From the NCBI GenBank assembly GCA_028717825.1, contig JAQUNB010000098.1, positions 1-5,690 of the forward strand: DNA of 5,690 nucleotides. The letters run 5' to 3'. The DNA is from Candidatus Omnitrophota bacterium (GTDB taxonomy: Bacteria > Omnitrophota > Gorgyraeia > Tantalellales > Tantalellaceae). The notes beneath the pieces were generated by a model that made no database searches, was not told the DNA's origin, and saw only the letters and a program-made list of their open reading frames with translations. Positions 1 to 5,690 of this stretch are shown here, piece by piece; position 1 is the stretch's first letter; every line of letters starts with the position of its first letter. The translations under genes were made by a program, and so were the position numbers.

Positions 1-127
1 CGGCCATGCCTTTGTTAGCCAAATACATCGTTATCGCTGCTGTCAGTGTAGTCTTACCATGATCAACATGCCCTATCGTACCAATGTTTAAATGCGGCTT
101 CTTTCTCTCGAATTTCTGTTTAGCCAT
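1..127 (-). CDS. tuf: Elongation factor Tu, N-terminal fragment (runs off left edge)
   Basis: Only the first 42 codons lie in the window; the rest continues past position 1. EF-Tu is the GTPase that carries aminoacyl-tRNA to the ribosomal A site. The translation begins [20 protein letters not shown] and contains the EF-Tu P-loop GHVDHGKT at residues 19-26, followed by TLTAAIT, which is diagnostic for EF-Tu rather than EF-G, SelB or IF-2. The start at 125-127 is supported by alignment to the usual EF-Tu N-terminus and by a strong Shine-Dalgarno sequence just upstream. It is the last visible gene of the cluster, 38 bases downstream of the fusA stop, as in the classic str operon. Nothing in the visible part is abnormal. 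Switch regions, domains II and III and the gene end cannot be judged. Confidence 0.97.
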   Translation of the reverse strand, partial: MAKQKFERKKPHLNIGTIGHVDHGKTTLTAAITMYLANKGMA

Positions 128-131
128 TATT

Positions 132-139
132 ACCTCCTT
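132..139 (-). promoter_or_regulatory. Strong Shine-Dalgarno site of tuf
   Basis: The minus strand reads AAGGAGGT, eight bases complementary to the usual 16S rRNA 3' end, followed by AATA and then the ATG. The 4-base spacer counted from the full 8-mer is short but workable. It fixes the tuf start and is the best ribosome binding site in the window, in line with the high EF-Tu level of bacterial cells. Confidence 0.9.
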
Positions 140-150
140 AAAAAAGTAGA

Positions 151-162
151 ATTATTAATAAT
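151..162. repeat. 12-base A/T-only perfect palindrome between fusA and tuf
   Basis: ATTATTAATAAT equals its own reverse complement. It lies 4 bases downstream of the fusA stop and about a dozen bases upstream of the tuf Shine-Dalgarno site. It is made only of A and T, has no GC stem and no loop, and so is not a rho-independent terminator. It could be chance in AT-rich spacer, part of a -10-like element, or a weak RNA end. I see no matching -35 hexamer. The dyad itself is certain; any function is not. Confidence 0.3.
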
Positions 163-165
163 AGT

Positions 166-2238
166 TTATTTATCTTGCGATACGCCTAAAATCTTCTCCA
201 TTATATCTTTAGGCACTTCTTTGTAAAAAGAAGGCTCCATTGTATACGTTGCCCTGCCTTGTGTCAAGCTTCTTAACGCTGTCGCATATCCAAACATCTG
301 AGCCAAAGGCGCAGCTCCGGTAATTATCTTTGTGTTGCCTTTTTGTTCTATGTTCTCAACCTTGATCCTTCTCATATTCATATCACCGATAACATCGCCA
401 AGATAATCATCAGGTGTGGTAACTTCAAGTTTCATTATTGGCTCCAATAAAATCGGCTTTGCCCGTTTGATACCATCCTGAAGGGCTATCGACGCCGCGT
501 TAGAAAACGCCAGTTCCGAAGAATCAACATCGTGATAAGATCCGTCATACAATGTTACCTTAATATCAGTTACCGGATATCCCGCCATAACACCGGTTTT
601 CGCGGATGACATGATCCCTTTTTCTATGGACTTAAAATATTCTCTGGGAATAGCGCCGCCTTTTATTTTTTCTTCAAAAACAACGCCCATGCCTCTTTCC
701 CCGGGCTCCAGTTTAATTTCAACATGGCCATATTGCCCATGACCACCGGTTTGTTGAATAAATTTTCCGGTCGACTCAAGAGCTCTGGTGATCGTTTCTC
801 TATATGCGACCTGCGGGCTCCCCACATTGGCTCCAACCTTAAATTCTCTTTTTAACCTGTCAACGATGATCTCCAAATGGAGCTCTCCCATTCCGCTAAT
901 AAGCGTCTGGCCGGTCTCCTCGTTATACTTAACTTTAAATGACGGATCTTCCGTTTCGAATTTTCTAAGAGCAAGACCCAACTTGTCTTGATCTGCCCGA
1001 GTCGCAGGCTCTATTGACATCGAAATAACCGGTTCAGGATATTTTATTCTGTCGAGCGCTATTGGGTTTTTCTCATCGCAAAGTGTATGCCCCGTATAAG
1101 TACCTTTTAATCCTACAAGACCTATTATATTTCCCGCACTTGCCGATTCAATGATCTCTCGTTCGTTCGCATGGATCCTCAGCAATTGTCCTATTCTCTC
1201 TTTTTTACCGGTCGTAGTATTTAAAACATATGACCCGCTTTGTACCTGACCGGAATATATTCTCGCATATGTAACGGTACCGACAAAAGGATCCGTCATT
1301 ATTTTGTAGGCATACATACATAGCGGCGCATTTATATCCGGCACGATCTTTACTTCTGCGTCTGTCTCTGGGTTTGTCGCTTTCGGCGGCCTTACGTCTA
1401 TCGGGGACGGCAAATAATCACAAACCGCGTCCAATGCAAATTTTATACCTTTATTCTTCAAAGCCGAAGCACATAATACCGGAACAAAAAGATTTTTATT
1501 TGTCACTCGTCTGATGTGAGCTTTCAACTCATCAGGATAAATACCTTTATCCGTCAGATACAATTCCTCAACTACATCATCTACATCCGCAATTTTTTCG
1601 ATCAAGTTATGACGCCAGTGGCTTGTAAGGTCTTTCATATCGGCAGGTATTTCAGTTTCAACTAACTCTCCAAGATCTCCTTCTTCGCCGAACATATATG
1701 CCTTGCACTTTATAAGATCGATTATTCCCTTAAAATTATCTTCTTTACCTATGGGTATTTGGATAGGTGTCGCGTTCGCTCCCAACTTTTTATGCATATC
1801 AATGATAACTTTAAAAAAATCAGATCCTACACGATCCAATTTATTTACTACAGCGATCTTCGGAACCTCGTAATGATCTGCTTGGCGCCATACCGTTTCC
1901 GTCTGCGGTTGCACCCCGCCCACCGCGCAAAAAACAACAAGCGCACCGTCAAGGACCTTAAGAGACCTTTCAACTTCGATCGTAAAATCAACGTGTCCCG
2001 GAGTATCTATAATATTTATTTTCTTGTCTCTCCAGCCGCAGGTCGTAACAGCGCTAGTAATGGTAATACCTCTTTCCTGCTCCTGCTCCATCCAATCCAT
2101 TACCGCCGTTCCTTCGTGTACTTCTCCGATTTTATGGGTCTTGCCGGTATGAAAAAGTATCCGTTCCGTAACGGTCGTTTTGCCCGCGTCAATATGAGCG
2201 ATGATCCCTATATTCCTTATGTCGTTTATGTTTTCCAT
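166..2238 (-). CDS. fusA: Elongation factor G (translocase GTPase)
   Basis: Complete, 690 residues (E. coli EF-G is 704). EF-G drives tRNA-mRNA translocation on the ribosome and, with RRF, splits post-termination ribosomes. Visible G-domain motifs: P-loop AHIDAGKT at 14-21, switch I RGITI at 56-60, switch II DTPGH at 78-82, NKLD at 132-135, and a G5-like [10 protein letters not shown] at 256-265. Domain II spans roughly 300-400. [15 protein letters not shown] at 448-462 marks domain III. Domain IV has GGHGQYGHV at 498-506 and its tip loop [13 protein letters not shown] at 566-578 with the conserved His569. Domain V contains [20 protein letters not shown] at 648-667. The start aligns with family N-termini ([15 protein letters not shown]). 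Ordinary features and length favour canonical EF-G over the EF-G2, LepA or TetM families. Oddities: the domain V segment reads NMRRIKVE where most homologues have RRG, and the ribosome binding site is weak. The stop is TAA. The gene lies between rpsG and tuf, its usual place. Confidence 0.98.
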   Translation of the reverse strand: MENINDIRNIGIIAHIDAGKTTVTERILFHTGKTHKIGEVHEGTAVMDWMEQEQERGITITSAVTTCGWRDKKINIIDTPGHVDFTIEVERSLKVLDGALVVFCAVGGVQPQTETVWRQADHYEVPKIAVVNKLDRVGSDFFKVIIDMHKKLGANATPIQIPIGKEDNFKGIIDLIKCKAYMFGEEGDLGELVETEIPADMKDLTSHWRHNLIEKIADVDDVVEELYLTDKGIYPDELKAHIRRVTNKNLFVPVLCASALKNKGIKFALDAVCDYLPSPIDVRPPKATNPETDAEVKIVPDINAPLCMYAYKIMTDPFVGTVTYARIYSGQVQSGSYVLNTTTGKKERIGQLLRIHANEREIIESASAGNIIGLVGLKGTYTGHTLCDEKNPIALDRIKYPEPVISMSIEPATRADQDKLGLALRKFETEDPSFKVKYNEETGQTLISGMGELHLEIIVDRLKREFKVGANVGSPQVAYRETITRALESTGKFIQQTGGHGQYGHVEIKLEPGERGMGVVFEEKIKGGAIPREYFKSIEKGIMSSAKTGVMAGYPVTDIKVTLYDGSYHDVDSSELAFSNAASIALQDGIKRAKPILLEPIMKLEVTTPDDYLGDVIGDMNMRRIKVENIEQKGNTKIITGAAPLAQMFGYATALRSLTQGRATYTMEPSFYKEVPKDIMEKILGVSQDK

Positions 2239-2247
2239 AGTCTTTAA

Positions 2248-2252
2248 TCCAC
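2248..2252 (-). promoter_or_regulatory. Weak Shine-Dalgarno-like site of fusA
   Basis: The only candidate near the fusA ATG is GTGGA on the minus strand, 9 bases before the start, with just a GGA core matching the anti-Shine-Dalgarno. The start is chosen mainly from EF-G alignment, not from this site. The 52-base gap from rpsG makes tight stop-start coupling unlikely. Confidence 0.4.
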
Positions 2253-2290
2253 TGTCTCTTTCTGTCAGATCCCCATCTTTAAATTTAATT

Positions 2291-2761
2291 TTACCATTTA
2301 TAATGCGCGAAGGCCTTGTTAGCTTCTGCCATCTTATGTGTATCGTCTCTCTTCTTTATACTATTTCCCTCTTTTTTATAGGCATTTATTATTTCATCCG
2401 CTAATTTCTCATCCATTGGTTTGCCTTTTTGTAACCGGGCGAAATCCCTGATCCATCTCATCGCAATAAATTGCCCACGCTCAAGTTTCACTTCTAACGG
2501 CACCTGATAGGTCGCTCCACCTATCCTTCTGGCTTTTACTTCCAGAAGCGGACGTGCATTCTCCAATGCCTGCACAAGCACCTCGATCGGTGGTTTATCT
2601 TTCACTTTTTCTTTTATGCTGTCTAAGGCGCCGTAGACGATCTTCTCTGCCAGCGACTTTTTGCCGCGATCCATTACCATATTGATGAATTTGCCAATGA
2701 GTTTATTGTTATATTTCGGATCCGGTAAACTTTCACGTTTTTCAGCTCTTCGTCTTCTCAT
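2291..2761 (-). CDS. rpsG: 30S ribosomal protein S7 (uS7)
   Basis: Complete, 156 residues, the normal length for the short bacterial form. S7 is a primary 16S rRNA binder that nucleates assembly of the 30S head and lies near the decoding region and the E-site tRNA. Family signatures: [16 protein letters not shown] at 12-27, [18 protein letters not shown] around 30-47, [25 protein letters not shown] around 67-91 (the S7 hallmark, broken here only by my position estimate), [10 protein letters not shown], and the C-terminal [15 protein letters not shown]. It lacks the C-terminal extension of E. coli K-12 S7. The N-terminus is [10 protein letters not shown], with Arg rather than the more usual Pro, Ala or Ser at position 2, so the initiator Met is probably kept (inference). 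An AAGGA Shine-Dalgarno 6 bases upstream supports the start. The stop is TAA. It lies 26 bases after rpsL, a gap shorter than the E. coli S7-regulated intercistronic region. Confidence 0.98.
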   Translation of the reverse strand: MRRRRAEKRESLPDPKYNNKLIGKFINMVMDRGKKSLAEKIVYGALDSIKEKVKDKPPIEVLVQALENARPLLEVKARRIGGATYQVPLEVKLERGQFIAMRWIRDFARLQKGKPMDEKLADEIINAYKKEGNSIKKRDDTHKMAEANKAFAHYKW

Positions 2762-2767
2762 AATTTT

Positions 2768-2772
2768 TCCTT
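2768..2772 (-). promoter_or_regulatory. Shine-Dalgarno site of rpsG
   Basis: AAGGA on the minus strand, 6 bases before the rpsG ATG, within the 26-base rpsL-rpsG spacer. A second purine block, GAGAGG at 2775-2780, lies just upstream but is too far for the best spacing. It supports the assigned start at 2759-2761. Confidence 0.8.
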
Positions 2773-2787
2773 AACCTCTCTCGTTTT

Positions 2788-3159
2788 CTATTTTGGCCTT
2801 TTGGCCCCATATTTTGATCTGCTTCTTCTTCTAGCTTCGACGCCGGAAGTATCCAACGTCCCTCTGATTATGTGGTATCTAACACCCGGAAGATCTTTAA
2901 CCCTACCTCCACGGATCGTTACGATCGAGTGCTCCTGAAGGTTATGGCCTTCTCCCGGTATATAGGCGGTTACTTCCATTTTGTTCGTTAACCTTACCCT
3001 CGCAACTTTGCGTAGCGCGGAATTCGGTTTTTTCGGCGTCCGTGTTTTTACCTGCAAACATACGCCCCGTCTTTGCGGTGCACCACCAAGCGCCGGTGAT
3101 TTACTCTTAGTTTTAGACTTTGTTCTGCCCTTGCGTATCAATTGATTAATTGTCGGCAT
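2788..3159 (-). CDS. rpsL: 30S ribosomal protein S12 (uS12)
   Basis: Complete, 123 residues (E. coli 124). S12 sits at the decoding centre of the 30S subunit and contributes to tRNA selection fidelity and translocation. Signatures: [12 protein letters not shown] at 1-12, RRGVC at 30-34, [19 protein letters not shown] at 41-59, [10 protein letters not shown] at 69-78, [15 protein letters not shown] at 83-97, and the C-terminal [10 protein letters not shown]. The streptomycin-linked positions (counted with Met1) are unmutated: Lys43, Arg86, Lys88 and Pro91. Asp89, the residue methylthiolated by RimO in E. coli, is also present. This predicts a streptomycin-sensitive, error-normal allele as far as S12 goes; rRNA and modifying enzymes are not visible. 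There is no insertion of the type seen in some lineages. The AGAGGA Shine-Dalgarno 5 bases before the ATG supports the start. The stop is TAG. It follows the rpoC stop after 14 bases. Confidence 0.98.
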   Translation of the reverse strand: MPTINQLIRKGRTKSKTKSKSPALGGAPQRRGVCLQVKTRTPKKPNSALRKVARVRLTNKMEVTAYIPGEGHNLQEHSIVTIRGGRVKDLPGVRYHIIRGTLDTSGVEARRRSRSKYGAKRPK

Positions 3160-3164
3160 ATCTT

Positions 3165-3170
3165 TCCTCT
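3165..3170 (-). promoter_or_regulatory. Shine-Dalgarno site of rpsL, inside the rpoC-rpsL junction
   Basis: AGAGGA on the minus strand, 5 bases before the rpsL ATG and only 3 bases after the rpoC TAA. It fills most of the 14-base spacer, so there is no room for a promoter between the two genes, and a ribosome ending rpoC would already cover the rpsL start (translational coupling is an inference). Confidence 0.85.
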
Positions 3171-3173
3171 TTG

Positions 3174-5690
3174 TTATTCGGTTGATTCTTTCTCTTTTTC
3201 TTCTTTTGCTTCTTTTTCTTTTTCCTTCTCAACATCTTTGATCAATTCACGATCCAGAGACACTCTCCTGTGGATTTCACAACCTGTCCCTGCCGGGATA
3301 AGGTGCCCCATGATAATGTTCTCTTTAAGCCCTTTGAGATCATCAACTTTTCCTGCTGCAGCGGCCTCCGTGAGAACACGTGTAGTTTCTTGAAAACTTG
3401 CCGCAGAAATAAAGCTTTCCGTTGTCAGTGAAGCTTTTGTTATACCTTGCAGCACTGGCTCCGCGACGGCAGGTTTTTTCTTTTTCTTAAACATTTTTTC
3501 GTTTTCTTTTTTAAATGTATTTTTATCAACTTTATCTCCCACGAGAAATTCCGTATCGCCCGCTTCGGTTATCCGTATGTTTCTAAGCATCTGTTTTATT
3601 ATTATCTCGATGTGCTTATCATTTATCTGGACACCCTGCAAGCGGTATACTTCCTGAACTTCGTTTAGGAGATATTCCTGCAGCTTCTTTTCTCCTGACA
3701 CTTTGAGTATATCCTGCAAAACTACAGGACCGTCAACAAGTTGTTCGCCTGCCAGCACACGGTCACCACGGTAGATATTCAAATGTTTTCCGTGAGGTAT
3801 GATATATTCTTTTTTCATACCTGTTTCGCTCTCCACAACTATCCTCTTTTGACCTTTTTTGCTCTCCCCAAATTCAACAATACCGTCTATTTCGCTGATG
3901 ATCGATGGGTCTTTCGGTCTTCTGGCTTCGAAGAGCTCCGCAACACGAGGCAGACCTCCGGTGATATCTTTGGTCTTGGTCGTGACCCTGTGTGTTTTTG
4001 CCAGAATGTCGCCCGCCCGTACTTCATGTTTGTCTTTTACCATGATATGCGCGCCTATCGGCAACGGGTAGATCGCCTCAACTTCATTCTTCTTATTGGT
4101 AATCAAGAGTTGTGGGTGATAATCACCTTTCTGCTCTATTATCACGCTCGTCTTAACACCGGTAGATTCATCTACCTCTAGTTTCATCGTAACATCTTTC
4201 TTGATATCTTCATATTGGACGACACCTTCTATTTCAGCAAGTATAGGGATCGAATATGGATCCCATTCGGCATATTTGGTCTTTTCTTTAATTTTGTCGC
4301 CGTCTTTGAAATATACATATGAGCCTTGTGGAATGATCTGCCTTTCGATCTCGCGACCATCCGGCTCATTTATACTTATCTGTCCGTTCCTATTAAGAAC
4401 AACATACACCCCGGATTGTCTACTTTCGACAACTTTCAAATTATAATATTTTACGATCCCGTCTTCTTTGCTCTTAAAGAACGACTGTTCTATGATCCTT
4501 GAAGCCGTACCACCGATGTGGAACGTCCTCATAGTAAGCTGTGTACCGGGTTCACCGATCGACTGCGCAGCGACTATACCAACCGCTTCCCCGATCTCAA
4601 CTATCTTACCGGTGGCAAGATTCTTGCCGTAGCACTTTGCGCAGATGCCTTCGTCAGCCTCACAAGTAAGAACGCTTCTGATCCTAATAGACTCAAGCAT
4701 TGGTATTTTTTCTATCGCTTCAGCCTGACTTTCGCTTATTATCTCTCCTGCTTTTACTATAACTTCTCCGGTTACCGGATCAGCGATGTTGTCTAACCCC
4801 ACCCGTCCGATGATCCTTTCAGCAAGAGAAACCACCACTTCGTCACCTTCAATTATTGAAGATACTGTTATCCCATTCAGGGTGCCGCAGTCTATTTCTC
4901 TTATTATTACGTCCTGCGCCACATCAACTAATCTTCTAGTCAGATACCCCGAATCGGCTGTTTTGAGAGCCGTATCGGCCAACCCTTTGCGCGCGCCGTG
5001 TGTCGATATAAAATATTCAAGAACAGTCAGACCTTCACGGAAATTCGCTGTGATCGGCGTTTCAAGAATTTCACCGGACGGCTTTGCCATAAGACCGCGC
5101 ATGCCCGCTAGCTGCCTGATCTGCTGACGCGAGCCCCTCGCGCCGGAATCGGCCATCATAAAAACAGGGTTAAAGCTATCAAGGTGCCTAAAAACAAGTG
5201 ATGACACATCTTCGGTCACATGGGTCCAAATATCTATAATTTTATTGTATCGTTCACCGTCTGTTATAAAGCCTCGCTGATATTGGGCTTGTATTTTATT
5301 TACTTCTTCGTGGGCACTTTCAAGTTTTTTGGCTTTTTCGGAAGGTACACTAAGATCTGACACGGCCATAGATGCGCCTGACAACGTCGATTCCTCAAAA
5401 CCAAGTTTTTTAAGATTATCCAGCAAACTGACCGCGGCGATATGTCCTTGCAGCCTGTAACAATCCGAGATCACATGACTGACCGCCTTCTTGTTCATCG
5501 GTTCGTTGTAGAACGGCAAGCCTTCAGGCAATACGTCATTAAAAATAACTCTCCCGACCGTCGTTTCGAGAATATTTCCATCTTTTCGGAGTTTTATCTT
5601 AGCGTGTTTGTCCACTTCTCCGTTCTGGTATGCCGTTATAACCTCACATTTATCGGAGAACATCTTGTTCTCGCCTTTTGCCCCGGGCCT
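3174..5690 (-). CDS. rpoC: RNA polymerase beta' subunit, C-terminal 838 residues (5' end beyond window)
   Basis: The reading frame is open to the right edge: nine further sense codons (RPGAKGENK) precede the Met at 5661-5663, which is internal. Numbering here counts that Met as 1. Beta' forms much of the catalytic cleft of RNA polymerase. Visible: the bridge helix region from DSGARGS at 172-178 through [15 protein letters not shown] at 181-195; TANFREGL at 205-212 and [20 protein letters not shown] at 220-239; zinc ligands Cys259, Cys334, Cys341 and Cys344 in the usual C-x6-C-x2-C pattern; trigger loop with Met378, Arg379 and His382 (MRTFHIGG); an SI3-position insertion of about 180 residues (about 386-565) before [40 protein letters not shown] at 667-686; and the C-terminal [20 protein letters not shown] at 740-759. 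The NADFDGD active-site motif is off window. The protein ends in a Lys/Glu-rich tail (about 811-829). Stop TAA, 14 bases before rpsL. Confidence 0.98.
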   Translation of the reverse strand, partial: RPGAKGENKMFSDKCEVITAYQNGEVDKHAKIKLRKDGNILETTVGRVIFNDVLPEGLPFYNEPMNKKAVSHVISDCYRLQGHIAAVSLLDNLKKLGFEESTLSGASMAVSDLSVPSEKAKKLESAHEEVNKIQAQYQRGFITDGERYNKIIDIWTHVTEDVSSLVFRHLDSFNPVFMMADSGARGSRQQIRQLAGMRGLMAKPSGEILETPITANFREGLTVLEYFISTHGARKGLADTALKTADSGYLTRRLVDVAQDVIIREIDCGTLNGITVSSIIEGDEVVVSLAERIIGRVGLDNIADPVTGEVIVKAGEIISESQAEAIEKIPMLESIRIRSVLTCEADEGICAKCYGKNLATGKIVEIGEAVGIVAAQSIGEPGTQLTMRTFHIGGTASRIIEQSFFKSKEDGIVKYYNLKVVESRQSGVYVVLNRNGQISINEPDGREIERQIIPQGSYVYFKDGDKIKEKTKYAEWDPYSIPILAEIEGVVQYEDIKKDVTMKLEVDESTGVKTSVIIEQKGDYHPQLLITNKKNEVEAIYPLPIGAHIMVKDKHEVRAGDILAKTHRVTTKTKDITGGLPRVAELFEARRPKDPSIISEIDGIVEFGESKKGQKRIVVESETGMKKEYIIPHGKHLNIYRGDRVLAGEQLVDGPVVLQDILKVSGEKKLQEYLLNEVQEVYRLQGVQINDKHIEIIIKQMLRNIRITEAGDTEFLVGDKVDKNTFKKENEKMFKKKKKPAVAEPVLQGITKASLTTESFISAASFQETTRVLTEAAAAGKVDDLKGLKENIIMGHLIPAGTGCEIHRRVSLDRELIKDVEKEKEKEAKEEKEKESTE

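Larger units (their letters stand above)
1..5690 (-). other. rpoC-rpsL-rpsG-fusA-tuf gene cluster, probable single operon
   Basis: Five genes in the same direction with gaps of 14, 26, 52 and 38 bases and no recognisable rho-independent terminator between them. This merges the end of the rpoBC unit with the str operon, an arrangement known in many bacteria but not in E. coli, where they are separate loci. The L7Ae-family gene found between rpoC and rpsL in Bacillus-type genomes is absent. Promoters should lie upstream, outside the window, though an internal tuf promoter inside fusA (as in E. coli) cannot be excluded by eye. Confidence 0.85.

Noticed and set aside
1759..2247. 162-codon open frame on the plus strand opposite the start of fusA
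   Set aside because: It is wholly antisense to the conserved EF-G G domain, has no recognisable domain and has a low-complexity composition typical of shadow frames.
2265..2276. Tiny frame ATG GGG ATC TGA in the rpsG-fusA spacer (minus strand), a possible leader peptide
   Set aside because: Three codons with no good ribosome binding site and out of frame with fusA; chance explains it.
2265..2276. Possible hairpin AGAT-GGGG-ATCT and repeated GACAG in the same spacer
   Set aside because: The stem is only 4 base pairs, with no U-tract after it; too weak for a terminator or a regulatory element.
2788..3159. Streptomycin-resistance allele of rpsL
   Set aside because: Lys43, Lys88, Arg86 and Pro91 are all wild type.
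3142..3393. Serine/phenylalanine-rich plus-strand frame over the rpoC end, looking like a signal or membrane peptide
   Set aside because: The Ser/Phe repeats are simply the complement of the Lys/Glu-rich beta' tail codons.
3474..3488. Poly-lysine codon run (A-rich on the coding strand) in rpoC as a slippage or frameshift site
   Set aside because: The frame stays open on both sides and the family has a variable Lys/Glu-rich linker here, followed by conserved [16 protein letters not shown]. No alternative product is suggested.
3741..4181. 146-codon open frame on the plus strand opposite rpoC
   Set aside because: Antisense to conserved beta' sequence, rich in Phe and Tyr as expected for the complement of Lys/Glu codons, and without homology that I can recognise.
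5661..5663. ATG as the start of an 829-residue protein
   Set aside because: The frame continues without a stop to the window edge through RPGAKGENK, which aligns with internal beta' sequence, so this Met is internal and the gene is cut by the window.

Overview
The window is one block of core transcription and translation genes, all read from the minus strand. In transcription order (right to left) it holds the 3' two-thirds or so of rpoC (RNA polymerase beta'), rpsL (ribosomal protein S12), rpsG (S7), fusA (elongation factor G), and the first 42 codons of tuf (elongation factor Tu), which runs off the left edge. All five were recognised from protein motifs. Coding density is very high: the gaps are 14, 26, 52 and 38 bases, and I see no RNA gene, mobile element, CRISPR array or convincing terminator. 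No non-coding stretch exceeds 300 bases.

Layout: 1-127 is the tuf start, 166-2238 is complete fusA, 2291-2761 is complete rpsG, 2788-3159 is complete rpsL, and 3174-5690 is rpoC, open at its 5' end. This is the classic str operon (rpsL-rpsG-fusA-tuf) joined directly to the end of the rpoBC transcription unit. The 14-base rpoC-rpsL gap is mostly the rpsL Shine-Dalgarno sequence, so one transcript very probably covers RNA polymerase subunits, 30S proteins and elongation factors. That would tie synthesis of the transcription and translation machinery together.

Organism: a bacterium. It is moderately AT-rich by eye, with good Shine-Dalgarno sites before tuf, rpsL and rpsG. Beta' carries an insertion of about 180 residues inside the trigger loop (the SI3 position). 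This is known from many Gram-negative-type lineages (Proteobacteria, Bacteroidetes, the PVC group and others) and absent from Firmicutes and Actinobacteria. The undivided rpoC-rpsL junction argues against an enteric-type proteobacterium, where rif and str are separate loci. An uncultivated Gram-negative-type lineage, perhaps PVC-related such as Omnitrophota, would fit, but this is a low-confidence guess that needs a phylogeny.

I found no undescribed system here. The points worth a second look are small: the fused operon junction, an S12-S7 gap too short for the E. coli-type S7 repressor site, contrasting ribosome binding sites for fusA and tuf, a glycine replaced in a usually conserved EF-G domain V motif, an atypical S7 N-terminus, and a lysine/glutamate-rich beta' tail encoded by a purine tract.
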